From Acidobacteriota bacterium (GTDB lineage: Bacteria > Acidobacteriota > Terriglobia > Bryobacterales > Bryobacteraceae), in contig VFZQ01000198.1 of the NCBI GenBank assembly GCA_016871135.1, forward strand, positions 1 to 8,393: a stretch of 8,393 nt of DNA, given 5' to 3'. Shown piece by piece: positions 1 through 6,416 of the stretch (position 1 is the stretch's first letter; each line of letters begins with the position of its first letter). Made by a program: the position numbers and the translations under genes. The notes beneath the pieces are model-generated. The model made no database searches, was not told the DNA's origin, and saw only the letters and a list, made by a program, of their open reading frames with translations.

Positions 1-155
1 CTGAAACAGACACTTACCCCCAACCTCACCTTCTCGCCAACTCGGACCAAGCGGTAACTCCTTTACCTTCAACTCCGCTCCCGCTCACTCCGCGCTAATT
101 TGGACAGCCGTGATATTGCACTAAACCGGCGCAACAAAGCGGCCGATAGACGGGC
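1..155. other. Left-edge region with no supported gene
   Basis: No convincing coding region is visible here. The first 100 bases are strikingly C-rich and G-poor on the plus strand (43 C and 12 G by hand count), unlike the G-rich sequence that follows. A rightward reading frame from base 1 ends at a TAA (55-57) and another from base 3 ends at a TAA (96-98), so the C-terminus of an upstream gene could end here, but neither peptide is recognisable. On the minus strand an AAAGGAG at about 58-64 lies 7 nt before a TTG at 48-50 that opens a frame running off the left edge, so a leftward gene start is also possible. A weak TTGGAC-16-TAAACC (100-127) could be a promoter for the next gene; I give it little weight. 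Confidence 0.3.
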
Positions 156-1637
156 ATGGCCGTATTGCGCCTCTACGCGCTGGTATTCGCTCTCAGCTTT
201 GCGTTTGTGTGGTGGCTGGTCGCCGACCGGCTGGTGTTCATTAACGACGAAGGTATTTTTCTTTCGCATGCCGCGCGGATCGCCGAGGGGGCGGTGCTCT
301 ACAAAGATCTGTTCGGGCTGACCGGACCGGCGTCGTACTGGCTGCTGGCGGTGATGTTTAAGCTGTTTGGCATCTCGCTGAAAACAGCACATTTCATCCT
401 GGCGGTGCAGATCGCGGCGCTGACGACGGCGATCTACGCCGTGACGCTGCGGCTGGCCGACAAGACTTCGGCTGCGATCGGCGCGTTCGCGTTTCTGGTG
501 TTCTCGGCGTCAGACCCGCAGATGATGACGAACAATCACCGCTGGGACGCCAATACTTATGCGATTCTCGGCATTGTCGCGATCTGGCGCGGGCGGCCTT
601 TGCTTGGCGGCGGCTTGCTGGCGCTATCGGTCTGGGCGACTCCGGTATTTGCGATTACGGCGGCAGCGGCGGTGGGCGCGGCATGGGTGATTGGGCAGAG
701 TCCGTGGCGAGTCATCGCGGGCGGCGCGATCGGGGCGTGCGCGGGAGTGGCCGCGTTGCTGGCGACCGGAGGATTGCAAGGGTTTGTCGAAGGACTGATT
801 TGGGCGAAGTCGAACTACTCCGACATCAACCGGATGCCGTATGGATCGATTGTGGGCGGTTACCCGGCGCTGTTTGAAGACGCCGCGGGTTTTGAAATTG
901 CCCTGCGTGCCTTGCTTGTTTTTGGGTTGACGATCTCGGCGTGGTTGCCGCCGCTGGCGGGGATTCTCACGCTGGCCAAGCGTGATCGGAACCACATCTA
1001 CTTTCTGATCTGCGGCGTGTCGATGTTGATCGGCGTGTCGCCTCGCTACGACATCGGGCATTTGATTTTCGCCGTTCCTCTGTTCTATCCGATCGCGGCT
1101 TCCTACTTGCAGCGGGCGCGTTGGGCGGTAGTGCCCATCGGCATCGTAGCGTGTTTGTTTCTGTTGTTCGCGGTGGTACAGCGGTTGAGTCTGGTTGAAG
1201 TGGAGACGCCGGTGGGCGTGATCCGGACCGATCGCGATACAGCGGAGTTAACGAAATTTCTGACGGCGAACATCAAGCCGGGCGAAAAGGTCTTTGCGTT
1301 TCCGTATATACCGGTCGTCTACTTTCTCACACGCGCGCAGAACGTTTCCCGGTTCTGTTATCTGATGCCCGGGTTTCACACCGAGCGCGATGAGCGGGCG
1401 GCTTCGGCGGATATGGAGCGCTCGCCGCCGGCGAAGATCGTGTTCCTGGATACGCCGTTGGAGGAGTACATGCGCGTGTGGCCCGCGGCAGATCCGGCGA
1501 AGCTGCGATTGAAACATCTGGAGGAGTTTGTCGGCGCGCGGTATCAGGCGGCGTCGAAGTTCGGCAACTTCACGATCTACACAGCTCCAGTACACGCCAG
1601 TAACGCTGGGCGATCGCTTCCAGCGAGGGCTGATTAG
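156..1637 (+). CDS. Polytopic membrane protein, GT39/ArnT-like GT-C glycosyltransferase
   Basis: Probable inner-membrane glycosyltransferase that would transfer a sugar from a lipid-linked (polyprenyl phosphate) donor on the periplasmic side; the exact substrate cannot be inferred. The 493-residue protein opens with a membrane segment (about 3-23), followed by an NDEG motif at 30-33 in the first external loop. In GT-C enzymes this Asp/Glu position is the catalytic and metal-binding site. The loop continues in the family style (ARIAEG.LYKD, then GP..Y, about 40-61). Roughly ten hydrophobic helices lie between 60 and 341, and a soluble tail spans 350-493. In-frame TAG at 147-149, two codons upstream, makes ATG 156 the earliest ATG start; the Shine-Dalgarno is poor. 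The 3' end overlaps the convergent GT4 gene by 68 bp. The GT-C class is fairly secure from topology and the DE motif; the specific family is inferred. Confidence 0.75.
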   Translation: MAVLRLYALVFALSFAFVWWLVADRLVFINDEGIFLSHAARIAEGAVLYKDLFGLTGPASYWLLAVMFKLFGISLKTAHFILAVQIAALTTAIYAVTLRLADKTSAAIGAFAFLVFSASDPQMMTNNHRWDANTYAILGIVAIWRGRPLLGGGLLALSVWATPVFAITAAAAVGAAWVIGQSPWRVIAGGAIGACAGVAALLATGGLQGFVEGLIWAKSNYSDINRMPYGSIVGGYPALFEDAAGFEIALRALLVFGLTISAWLPPLAGILTLAKRDRNHIYFLICGVSMLIGVSPRYDIGHLIFAVPLFYPIAASYLQRARWAVVPIGIVACLFLLFAVVQRLSLVEVETPVGVIRTDRDTAELTKFLTANIKPGEKVFAFPYIPVVYFLTRAQNVSRFCYLMPGFHTERDERAASADMERSPPAKIVFLDTPLEEYMRVWPAADPAKLRLKHLEEFVGARYQAASKFGNFTIYTAPVHASNAGRSLPARAD

Positions 1638-2652
1638 CGGCCCACTCGGCGGCCAGGCGGCCACATTCGCGGCGGCGCACGGGGGAGTCGGCGAGCCAGA
1701 GCATAAACGCTTCGAGGGTTTCCTGTTCGGCGGGTCCGGCGGGAACGCGCGGACAGGCGGCCTCGGGGATATCCTCGGATTCGGTGAGAAGCACCGGACG
1801 GCTTAGCCGCGTCCAGCGGGCGGTCATGCCCGAGCTTTCGTTCGCGGTTGGATAGCGCAGGTTCACGCCGACATCGCAGGCCGACGCCAAGAGTTGTAAC
1901 TGCGGTTCGGGCGCGTGCTCAACCCGGTGTATCCGCGCGTGAACGAGTAGAGGCGCGATGGCGCGGGCGAGGTCGGACGATCCGATTTCGCCGGCGACTA
2001 AGAGGTGGATGTCATTGCGGTGCGCGGCGAGTTTTTGAAAGGCGCGCAGAACGATCTGCACACGCTTCGATTCGCGGAGGAAACCCATCAGGCCGAACAA
2101 GGTGTGCGAAGGCAATATGCCTCGCGCATGCCGCCATCGTTCGACTTCTACGGCGTCCGGCAGCGAGGCGGGCAGAGGCAGGTGCGGGATTACTTCCACT
2201 TGCGCGGATGGCGCTTCCTTCAACACCGCCTGACTCGCGGCTTCGGTGTGTACGATAACGGCGCGCGCCGTCGAGGCGATGGCTTTCAGCATGGGCCATC
2301 GGAAGTAGCGCTCATCGGAGGCCGAGCGCGGACGTTGCGCCCAGAGTTCTTCGGCCATGCCGCGATGCCACGCGCCGTAGTTGGCGGTGAAGGCGTTGAG
2401 GTATTCGGCGCGGGTCATCGAACCGAGATAGAAGTGGTGCATGACGGCGTCGTGAAGGACAACGACGCCGCGCCGCGCCATCGCACGCTCGAAGATCTCC
2501 CGGTGAAGCTGGTTGTTGCCGAGATGGTAGAGGTTGATGTCGCCATCGGCGCTCACTCTCGTCGCGCCTGGAAGGGCGGATAGAAGCGCGGCGGCGTATT
2601 CGGCGACACCGCTTTTGATGGGAGGGAGCGGAGAGAAGAAGCCAACGGTCAA
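1570..2652 (-). CDS. Glycosyltransferase family 4-type (GT-B fold)
   Basis: Cytoplasmic retaining glycosyltransferase that probably adds a sugar from a nucleotide-sugar donor to a glycan or cell-surface precursor. About 360 residues with a TTG start. The N-terminus (FFSPLPP..SGVAEYA) is typical of the GT4 acceptor domain, where a glycine/serine-rich loop follows the first strand. A donor-domain strand and helix (GFLRESKRVQIVLRAF, about 190-205), LLVAGE (about 217-222) and CDVGVNLRYPTANESSGM (about 259-276) follow; the Asn-Glu-Ser-Ser-Gly part matches the nucleotide-sugar-binding end of the GT4 E-x7-E region. The frame is open to 2832, but the upstream part lies inside yggS and reads as low-complexity Arg/Pro sequence, so I place the start at TTG 2650-2652. 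That start overlaps the yggS TGA and is preceded by GAAAGG 7 nt away. Second gene of a yggS operon; the 3' end overlaps the convergent membrane protein gene. Confidence 0.8.
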   Translation of the reverse strand: MTVGFFSPLPPIKSGVAEYAAALLSALPGATRVSADGDINLYHLGNNQLHREIFERAMARRGVVVLHDAVMHHFYLGSMTRAEYLNAFTANYGAWHRGMAEELWAQRPRSASDERYFRWPMLKAIASTARAVIVHTEAASQAVLKEAPSAQVEVIPHLPLPASLPDAVEVERWRHARGILPSHTLFGLMGFLRESKRVQIVLRAFQKLAAHRNDIHLLVAGEIGSSDLARAIAPLLVHARIHRVEHAPEPQLQLLASACDVGVNLRYPTANESSGMTARWTRLSRPVLLTESEDIPEAACPRVPAGPAEQETLEAFMLWLADSPVRRRECGRLAAEWAANQPSLEAIAQRYWRVLELCRS

Positions 2653-3302
2653 AGCAGTGCCTTTCGCGAGCCGAACAGTGCGGTGCCGACTCGAACGACC
2701 GTCGCGCCTTCCTGAATGGCGACTTCGAGATCGTGGGACATGCCCATCGAGAGTTTGTTGAGGCCGTGTCTGTCGGCGAGTTGTTTCAGGCGGCGGAAAT
2801 AGGGGCGGGCGACCTCGGGGTCGTCCGACCACGGCGGCATGGTCATCAGGCCCGTCAGGGGCAGCGGGGATTGTTCCAGGATCGCCGCGATCTCATCAGG
2901 CGCGGCGCCGAGTTTGGACTCTTCTTCGGACAGTTTCACTTCGACGAACGCTTCGCCGTGAAAACCGGCTTCGTGAAGGCGGCGGGCGAGCTTGACCGAA
3001 TCGACCGTTTGGACGACGTGGAACAGTTCAGCGGCTTTCCGAGACTTGTTCGATTGCAGGTGGCCGATCAGATGAAACCGAGCGCCTTCGAGCGCGGCGA
3101 CGCGCGGGAACTTGCCTTCGAACTCCTGCACGTAGTTCTCGCCGAACTCGCGCAAGCCGCATGAATAGGCCTCCAGAAGCGCGTCGACGGGGAAGACCTT
3201 GGTGACGGCGAGCAGCGTGATTTCACGCGGATCGCGGCCGGCCGATTGCGCGGCGCGGGCGATCCGCTCTTGCACGGCGTCGATGCGATCGGAAAGACTC
3301 AT
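2649..3302 (-). CDS. yggS: YggS/PLPBP family pyridoxal phosphate-binding protein
   Basis: Cytoplasmic PLP-binding protein of the YggS/PROSC family, which in characterised members maintains vitamin B6 and amino-acid/keto-acid homeostasis and has no proven enzymatic activity. The 217 residues are slightly short of the usual ~230. Visible hallmarks: LLAVTK with the PLP-binding lysine at K35, FGENYVQE (53-60), HLIGHLQSNK (77-86), and the C-terminal SMGMSHDLEVAIQEGATVVRVGTALFG (185-211), which binds the PLP phosphate in family structures. The single alanine/glutamate-rich N-terminal helix and TIM-barrel pattern are normal. ATG at 3300-3302 is the natural start; the upstream Shine-Dalgarno is weak, and the AT-rich patch 3311-3320 could allow a nearly leaderless transcript. 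First gene of a leftward operon with the GT4 gene. Elsewhere yggS is often near proC or cell-division genes; here it is not. Confidence 0.95.
   Translation of the reverse strand: MSLSDRIDAVQERIARAAQSAGRDPREITLLAVTKVFPVDALLEAYSCGLREFGENYVQEFEGKFPRVAALEGARFHLIGHLQSNKSRKAAELFHVVQTVDSVKLARRLHEAGFHGEAFVEVKLSEEESKLGAAPDEIAAILEQSPLPLTGLMTMPPWSDDPEVARPYFRRLKQLADRHGLNKLSMGMSHDLEVAIQEGATVVRVGTALFGSRKALL
2660..2665 (-). promoter_or_regulatory. Ribosome binding site fixing the TTG start of the GT4 gene
   Basis: On the minus strand GAAAGG lies inside the last codons of yggS, 7 nt before a TTG that overlaps the yggS stop codon (TTGA, 2649-2652). The protein's first conserved residues begin immediately after this TTG and there is no nearby ATG or GTG alternative. 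The arrangement is that expected for translational coupling, with ribosomes terminating yggS re-initiating on the glycosyltransferase. Confidence 0.6.
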
Positions 3303-3314
3303 GAGACTTCATTC

Positions 3315-3320
3315 TATAAT
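3315..3320 (+). promoter_or_regulatory. Candidate -10 element TATAAT in the divergent intergenic region
   Basis: The 73 bp between the divergent yggS and nuclease genes contain one AT-rich patch in otherwise GC-rich DNA: ATTCTATAAT at 3311-3320. It supplies a perfect TATAAT on the plus strand, which predicts a transcript start near 3327 and a leader of about 49 nt before the ATG at 3376. Read on the minus strand the same patch gives ATTATAGAAT, a possible -10 (TATAGA) that would leave yggS with an almost absent leader. I see no good -35 hexamer 15-19 nt upstream on the plus strand, so the assignment rests on the -10 alone. Confidence 0.4.
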
Positions 3321-3375
3321 TGGAGCGTTGTCACGCCCCGCTGTACGGGCCGCGCGGAGTTCTCCCGCCGATACG

Positions 3376-4587
3376 ATGGCCGCGATCGAAGCCTTTCTCG
3401 CCGCCGCGCAATCACCCGTTTTGCAAGAGCCTGGACAGGCGCCGATCGCGCTCGCCGTCGGCAGTTATTCTTTCGAAGTCCGCGCCGCGTCGGTGCAGGT
3501 TTCGGCGTGGAACAACGAGGCACAGTTGCATCGCAAGATCGGCGGCGTGGTTGAGGCGAGGCGCGGGCGATTGACGCTAACCGTTGAAAAGTTCGGAGGC
3601 AAGACGGGGACGATTGTGCTGTACGACGCAGCGCGGCCGCAATCGGAGACCTTGCAGAAGCAAGCGAGCCGGCATGTTTTACGCGAGGCGATGCGGGTTT
3701 ATATCTCCAAGTCGTTTCCCGGTTGGAAGCTGACGGACCTTTCGGCCGATCTAGACCTTGAGCATTCGCTCTCGGCCAACTATCCACGCGCGCTGCTGCG
3801 GCGCGGCGCGGCAGGCATCGCGGTGATCGGCGCGGGGGAGTCGCATCCGTCGCGTGTGCTGACACACGGGCTGATCTGGCTCGATTACTTGCGGCGGCGC
3901 GAGCCGTCGGCGGCGATCGAAACGCTGGCGATTTTTGTTCCGCCGGAGGCTCTGACAGTGACGGCGCTGCGGATGCGTTATTTGACGAACTCGACGTTCC
4001 GGCTGTTCACGTATTCTCGCGATGGCGCGCTTCGCGAGGAGGATCCGGCGGATTGGGGCAACTTGAATACGGACCTGCTGCCAGCGGCGCAGGCGGAACG
4101 TCGATCCTCGATGATCGGCGAAGAGGCGTTGCTCGAACTGGTGATTCGCGAGCAGTTGGAGAACTTCGACGCGACATTGGTGAGGCAGCCGGTCTATGCG
4201 CAAGTTACGTCGATTGCGGGCGTGGACCATGCGATCGCCGACCTGCTGGCGGTTGATCCGGCCGGTCGGCTGGCGGTGATCGAAATCAAAACGAGCGAGG
4301 ACATTCACCTGCCGTTGCAGGCGCTTGATTATTGGATGCGGATCGCCCATCACGCGATGCAGGGCGACTTCGCGGCGAAGGGGTATTTTCCGGGCGTGGA
4401 GTTGCGGACGGACGCGCCGCGTTTGATTTTGACCGCTCCGGCGCTCGGTTTTCATCCGACAACCGAAACGATACTGCGCTTCTTCTCATCCAACATTTCG
4501 GTGGAGCGTATCGGCATCGGGTTAGAATGGCGCCATAAGCTGCGCGTTCTGTTCCGGTATCGTGGAGCCGAGCGGCCCGGCGAGTGA
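3376..4587 (+). CDS. PD-(D/E)XK nuclease-fold protein, NucS/RecB-like C-terminal domain
   Basis: Unnamed protein of 403 residues whose C-terminal half carries a PD-(D/E)XK nuclease core. Residues 246-320 show a conserved helix (IGEEALLELVIREQL), then ADLLAVDPAGRLAVIEIKTSED with D289, E303 and K305 as the metal and catalytic set, and Q315/Y319 in the QxxxY motif shared by NucS and RecB-family nucleases. The first half (about 130-215) looks like a degenerate copy of the same fold in which D, E and K are replaced by A139, G152 and G154. Residues 1-110 form an apparently beta-rich unit with no recognised domain. The frame is open from 3199, but the stretch before ATG 3376 overlaps yggS on the opposite strand and has no conserved look, and a start at 3376 fits the TATAAT at 3315. 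No strong Shine-Dalgarno (GGAG at 3356-3359 is too far). Only 3 nt separate it from the next gene. DNA substrate and role unknown. Confidence 0.7.
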   Translation: MAAIEAFLAAAQSPVLQEPGQAPIALAVGSYSFEVRAASVQVSAWNNEAQLHRKIGGVVEARRGRLTLTVEKFGGKTGTIVLYDAARPQSETLQKQASRHVLREAMRVYISKSFPGWKLTDLSADLDLEHSLSANYPRALLRRGAAGIAVIGAGESHPSRVLTHGLIWLDYLRRREPSAAIETLAIFVPPEALTVTALRMRYLTNSTFRLFTYSRDGALREEDPADWGNLNTDLLPAAQAERRSSMIGEEALLELVIREQLENFDATLVRQPVYAQVTSIAGVDHAIADLLAVDPAGRLAVIEIKTSEDIHLPLQALDYWMRIAHHAMQGDFAAKGYFPGVELRTDAPRLILTAPALGFHPTTETILRFFSSNISVERIGIGLEWRHKLRVLFRYRGAERPGE

Positions 4588-4590
4588 TTC

Positions 4591-5463
4591 ATGGTCAATA
4601 CATTCCTTCAGACAATTGGCAAAGCGATCAAATCGGTGAACCCGGAAGATGTGCGGCGTATGTCGGAGCGCTCCGTTTCGGTCGGACTGATGGCGACAAC
4701 AGAGGCGCGCCTGAACGAGATGTGGTTCTGGCTCGCGCCGGTGGAGATCAGCGAGGCGAAGCGGCAGCAGCTGGCCGCGCTGGTGCATCCGCTGGGACCG
4801 CAGTTGCCGGACATGCCGACGCCGCCGGCGCGGCTCGACCTCGAATTGTGGGAAGAAGGACTGACCAAGCCGGAGCATGCGTTCACGTTCTATCGCGGCG
4901 ATCCCGCGCGGACAGTGGCGGAAGTACTGGAAAAACACGATGAGCTGGGACTAGCGCTAAGCCGGCAGTTCGTTGTGTTCCGGCCGTATGTAACCGAGAA
5001 AATTGTGACATCGATCTGCAATGAGAACGTGGTGTTCTCGGTAACGACCTCGCTGCCGAATCTGATTCCGAGCTCTCTGAGTCTGCCCTACGCGGTGAGC
5101 GAATTCGCCAGCGACACGGCATTCCTGACCATGAATCAGTTGCGGATGGCGTTCTTGCTTGCGGGCGCGCATGACCGGCCGGTCGGCTATCGCGAGCAGA
5201 AGACGCAGATCGCCAGCGTCATCGCGGGCGCGTTTGGATGGCGGGCGATCGCGCGCGAGTTGGTGTCCAAGATTCCGTTCGGCGGCGGCGTGATCGGCAA
5301 GGCGGCGATCTCGTATGCAGGGACGTGGGTGGTGGGGCGCGGTTTGGAGCGCTTGTATAGAGGCGGGCAGCTGACGAAGTCCGAGCAGCGGCGGGTCTAC
5401 GACGAGGGGTTGCAGCGCGGCAAGGGGATTGCGCGGAAGCTGCTGGCGGCGGTTGGGCGGTAG
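4591..5463 (+). CDS. DUF697-like membrane-associating protein, no GTPase domain
   Basis: Conserved-hypothetical protein of 290 residues. Its C-terminal part (about 164-257) matches my picture of the DUF697 (YcjF-like) domain: a run of hydrophobic helices (ASDTAFLTMNQLRMAFLLAGAHDRP, then IASVIAGAFGWRAIARELVSKIPFGGGVIGKAAISYAGTWVVGRGLERL) with the characteristic NQ.RM.., ..RELV..IP.GG.. and Y.GT...GR segments. In many proteins DUF697 follows a dynamin- or Era-like GTPase domain, but no P-loop GTPase motifs are seen here; the first 160 residues are soluble, of unknown fold, with mixed helices and strands. A highly charged tail (258-290, Arg/Lys-rich) closes the protein. Start ATG 4591 is 3 nt after the preceding stop with only a weak GCGAG upstream, so translation is probably coupled to the nuclease-fold gene. 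Membrane association is inferred; function unknown. Confidence 0.65.
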   Translation: MVNTFLQTIGKAIKSVNPEDVRRMSERSVSVGLMATTEARLNEMWFWLAPVEISEAKRQQLAALVHPLGPQLPDMPTPPARLDLELWEEGLTKPEHAFTFYRGDPARTVAEVLEKHDELGLALSRQFVVFRPYVTEKIVTSICNENVVFSVTTSLPNLIPSSLSLPYAVSEFASDTAFLTMNQLRMAFLLAGAHDRPVGYREQKTQIASVIAGAFGWRAIARELVSKIPFGGGVIGKAAISYAGTWVVGRGLERLYRGGQLTKSEQRRVYDEGLQRGKGIARKLLAAVGR

Positions 5464-5482
5464 GGGAACGCCATGCTACCCT
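5453..5482 (+). promoter_or_regulatory. Weak candidate promoter for the proline dehydrogenase gene
   Basis: Upstream of the ATG at 5502 lie TTGGGC (5453-5458) and, 18 nt later, an extended -10-like TGCTACCCT (TG at 5474-5475, TACCCT at 5477-5482). The hexamers match the sigma70 consensus only partly. If used, transcription would start near 5489 with a leader of about 13 nt. The gap to the upstream gene is only 38 nt, so read-through from the nuclease/DUF697 pair is equally possible. Confidence 0.25.
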
Positions 5483-5501
5483 GTGAACCTGCCGGGCTCC
5501 C

Positions 5502-6395
5502 ATGCTCAAGAACCTCTTCCTTTCCCTCTCGCAAAACGGCCGTCTGCGTCAGTGGATGGAGCACTCCGAGGCCGCCCGGCCATTAAGCCGCCGATTCATC
5601 GCGGGCAATACTTTGGACGACGGACTCGCCGTCGTCAAGGACTTAGCTCGCCGAGATGTTCTTTCCGCCTTGGACCCGCTAGGCGAAAACGTCACTACCG
5701 AAGCTGACGCTCAAGTGGCCGCAAAAACCGCTATGGACACTCTGCAAGCCGTGACCGCCCTCGGCGCCGGCGCTACGGTCTCCATCAAGTTAACCCAATT
5801 CGGCCTGGATTTGTCTGAAACACTAACGATGGAAAATGTTCTTCCTCTGGTGCGGGAAGCCAAGCGCCTCAATGCTCGCATCGAAGTCGACATGGAATCT
5901 TCCGCCTACACCAAGCGCACGATCGAGGCCCTCGAGCGCATGTCGGACGAAGGCCCCGTCCGCGCTGTCATTCAGGCTTACCTGTACCGTACGGAAAAAG
6001 ACATCGAAAATCTGAACGCGCGCAAGATTCCGATCCGCCTTTGCAAAGGGGCCTATAACGAGCCGGAAAACGTCGCTTTTCCACGTAAGGCCGATGTGGA
6101 CGAAAACTACAAGAAGATGGCGAGCCGGCTGCTCGAACACGGAACGTATCCCGCTTTCGCCACTCACGATCCCGCCATGATCGATCACGTCCTCAGCCAC
6201 AAACCGGCGGCCGATCACTTCGAATTTCAAATGCTCTACGGCATCCGCCGCGACATGCAGGAGCGAGTACTCGCCGGCGGTTGGCGGCTGCGATTGTATG
6301 TTCCTTACGGCCCCGCCTGGTATCCCTACTTCATGCGCCGACTCGCCGAACGTCCGGCCAACGTTTGGTTTGTCGCAAAATCTATTTTTTCGTAG
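5502..6395 (+). CDS. Proline dehydrogenase, monofunctional (FAD-dependent PRODH)
   Basis: Oxidises L-proline to delta-1-pyrroline-5-carboxylate using FAD, passing electrons to the respiratory chain; the first step of proline catabolism, probably at the inner face of the membrane. The 297-residue size and content fit the stand-alone PRODH of Thermus/Bacillus type rather than bifunctional PutA. Conserved barrel elements in order: VSIKLTQFGLD with K96, IEVDMES with D130, VIQAYLY with Q158, IRLCKGAY (178-185), FATHDP (219-224), FEFQMLYGIR with E241, and LYVPYG.AWYPYFMRRLAERPAN (265-287), whose R279/R280 pair would bind the proline carboxylate. All expected positions are present. Start ATG 5502 has only a poor Shine-Dalgarno; the N-terminus (MLKNLFLSLS) looks natural. 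The partner P5C dehydrogenase is not in the window. Codons favour C endings, unlike the upstream rightward genes. It converges on hrpB with only 21 bp between. Confidence 0.92.
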   Translation: MLKNLFLSLSQNGRLRQWMEHSEAARPLSRRFIAGNTLDDGLAVVKDLARRDVLSALDPLGENVTTEADAQVAAKTAMDTLQAVTALGAGATVSIKLTQFGLDLSETLTMENVLPLVREAKRLNARIEVDMESSAYTKRTIEALERMSDEGPVRAVIQAYLYRTEKDIENLNARKIPIRLCKGAYNEPENVAFPRKADVDENYKKMASRLLEHGTYPAFATHDPAMIDHVLSHKPAADHFEFQMLYGIRRDMQERVLAGGWRLRLYVPYGPAWYPYFMRRLAERPANVWFVAKSIFS

Positions 6396-6416
6396 AGACC
6401 TTTCCAGCCGCGTATG

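Noticed and set aside
1848..2583. Plus-strand open frames opposite the GT4 gene
   Set aside because: Low-complexity Arg/Gly-rich shadows; the minus-strand frame carries the GT4 motifs.
2653..2832. Upstream 60-residue extension of the GT4 gene
   Set aside because: It lies entirely within yggS in another frame, is Arg/Pro-rich with no conserved pattern, and a well-spaced ribosome site precedes the TTG at 2650-2652.
3199..3375. Longer N-terminus for the nuclease-fold protein (starts at 3199 or 3301)
   Set aside because: The extension overlaps the start of yggS on the other strand and the likely promoter, and looks non-conserved; ATG 3376 is downstream of the TATAAT.
3751..4455. Minus-strand open frame opposite the nuclease-fold gene
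   Set aside because: Arg/Gln-rich composition typical of antisense frames in GC-rich DNA, and it lies opposite a coding region with a clear nuclease motif.
5464..5501. A dif/XerCD recombination site at the skew switch
   Set aside because: The 38 bp are GC-rich and contain nothing resembling the AT-rich palindromic 28-bp dif consensus.
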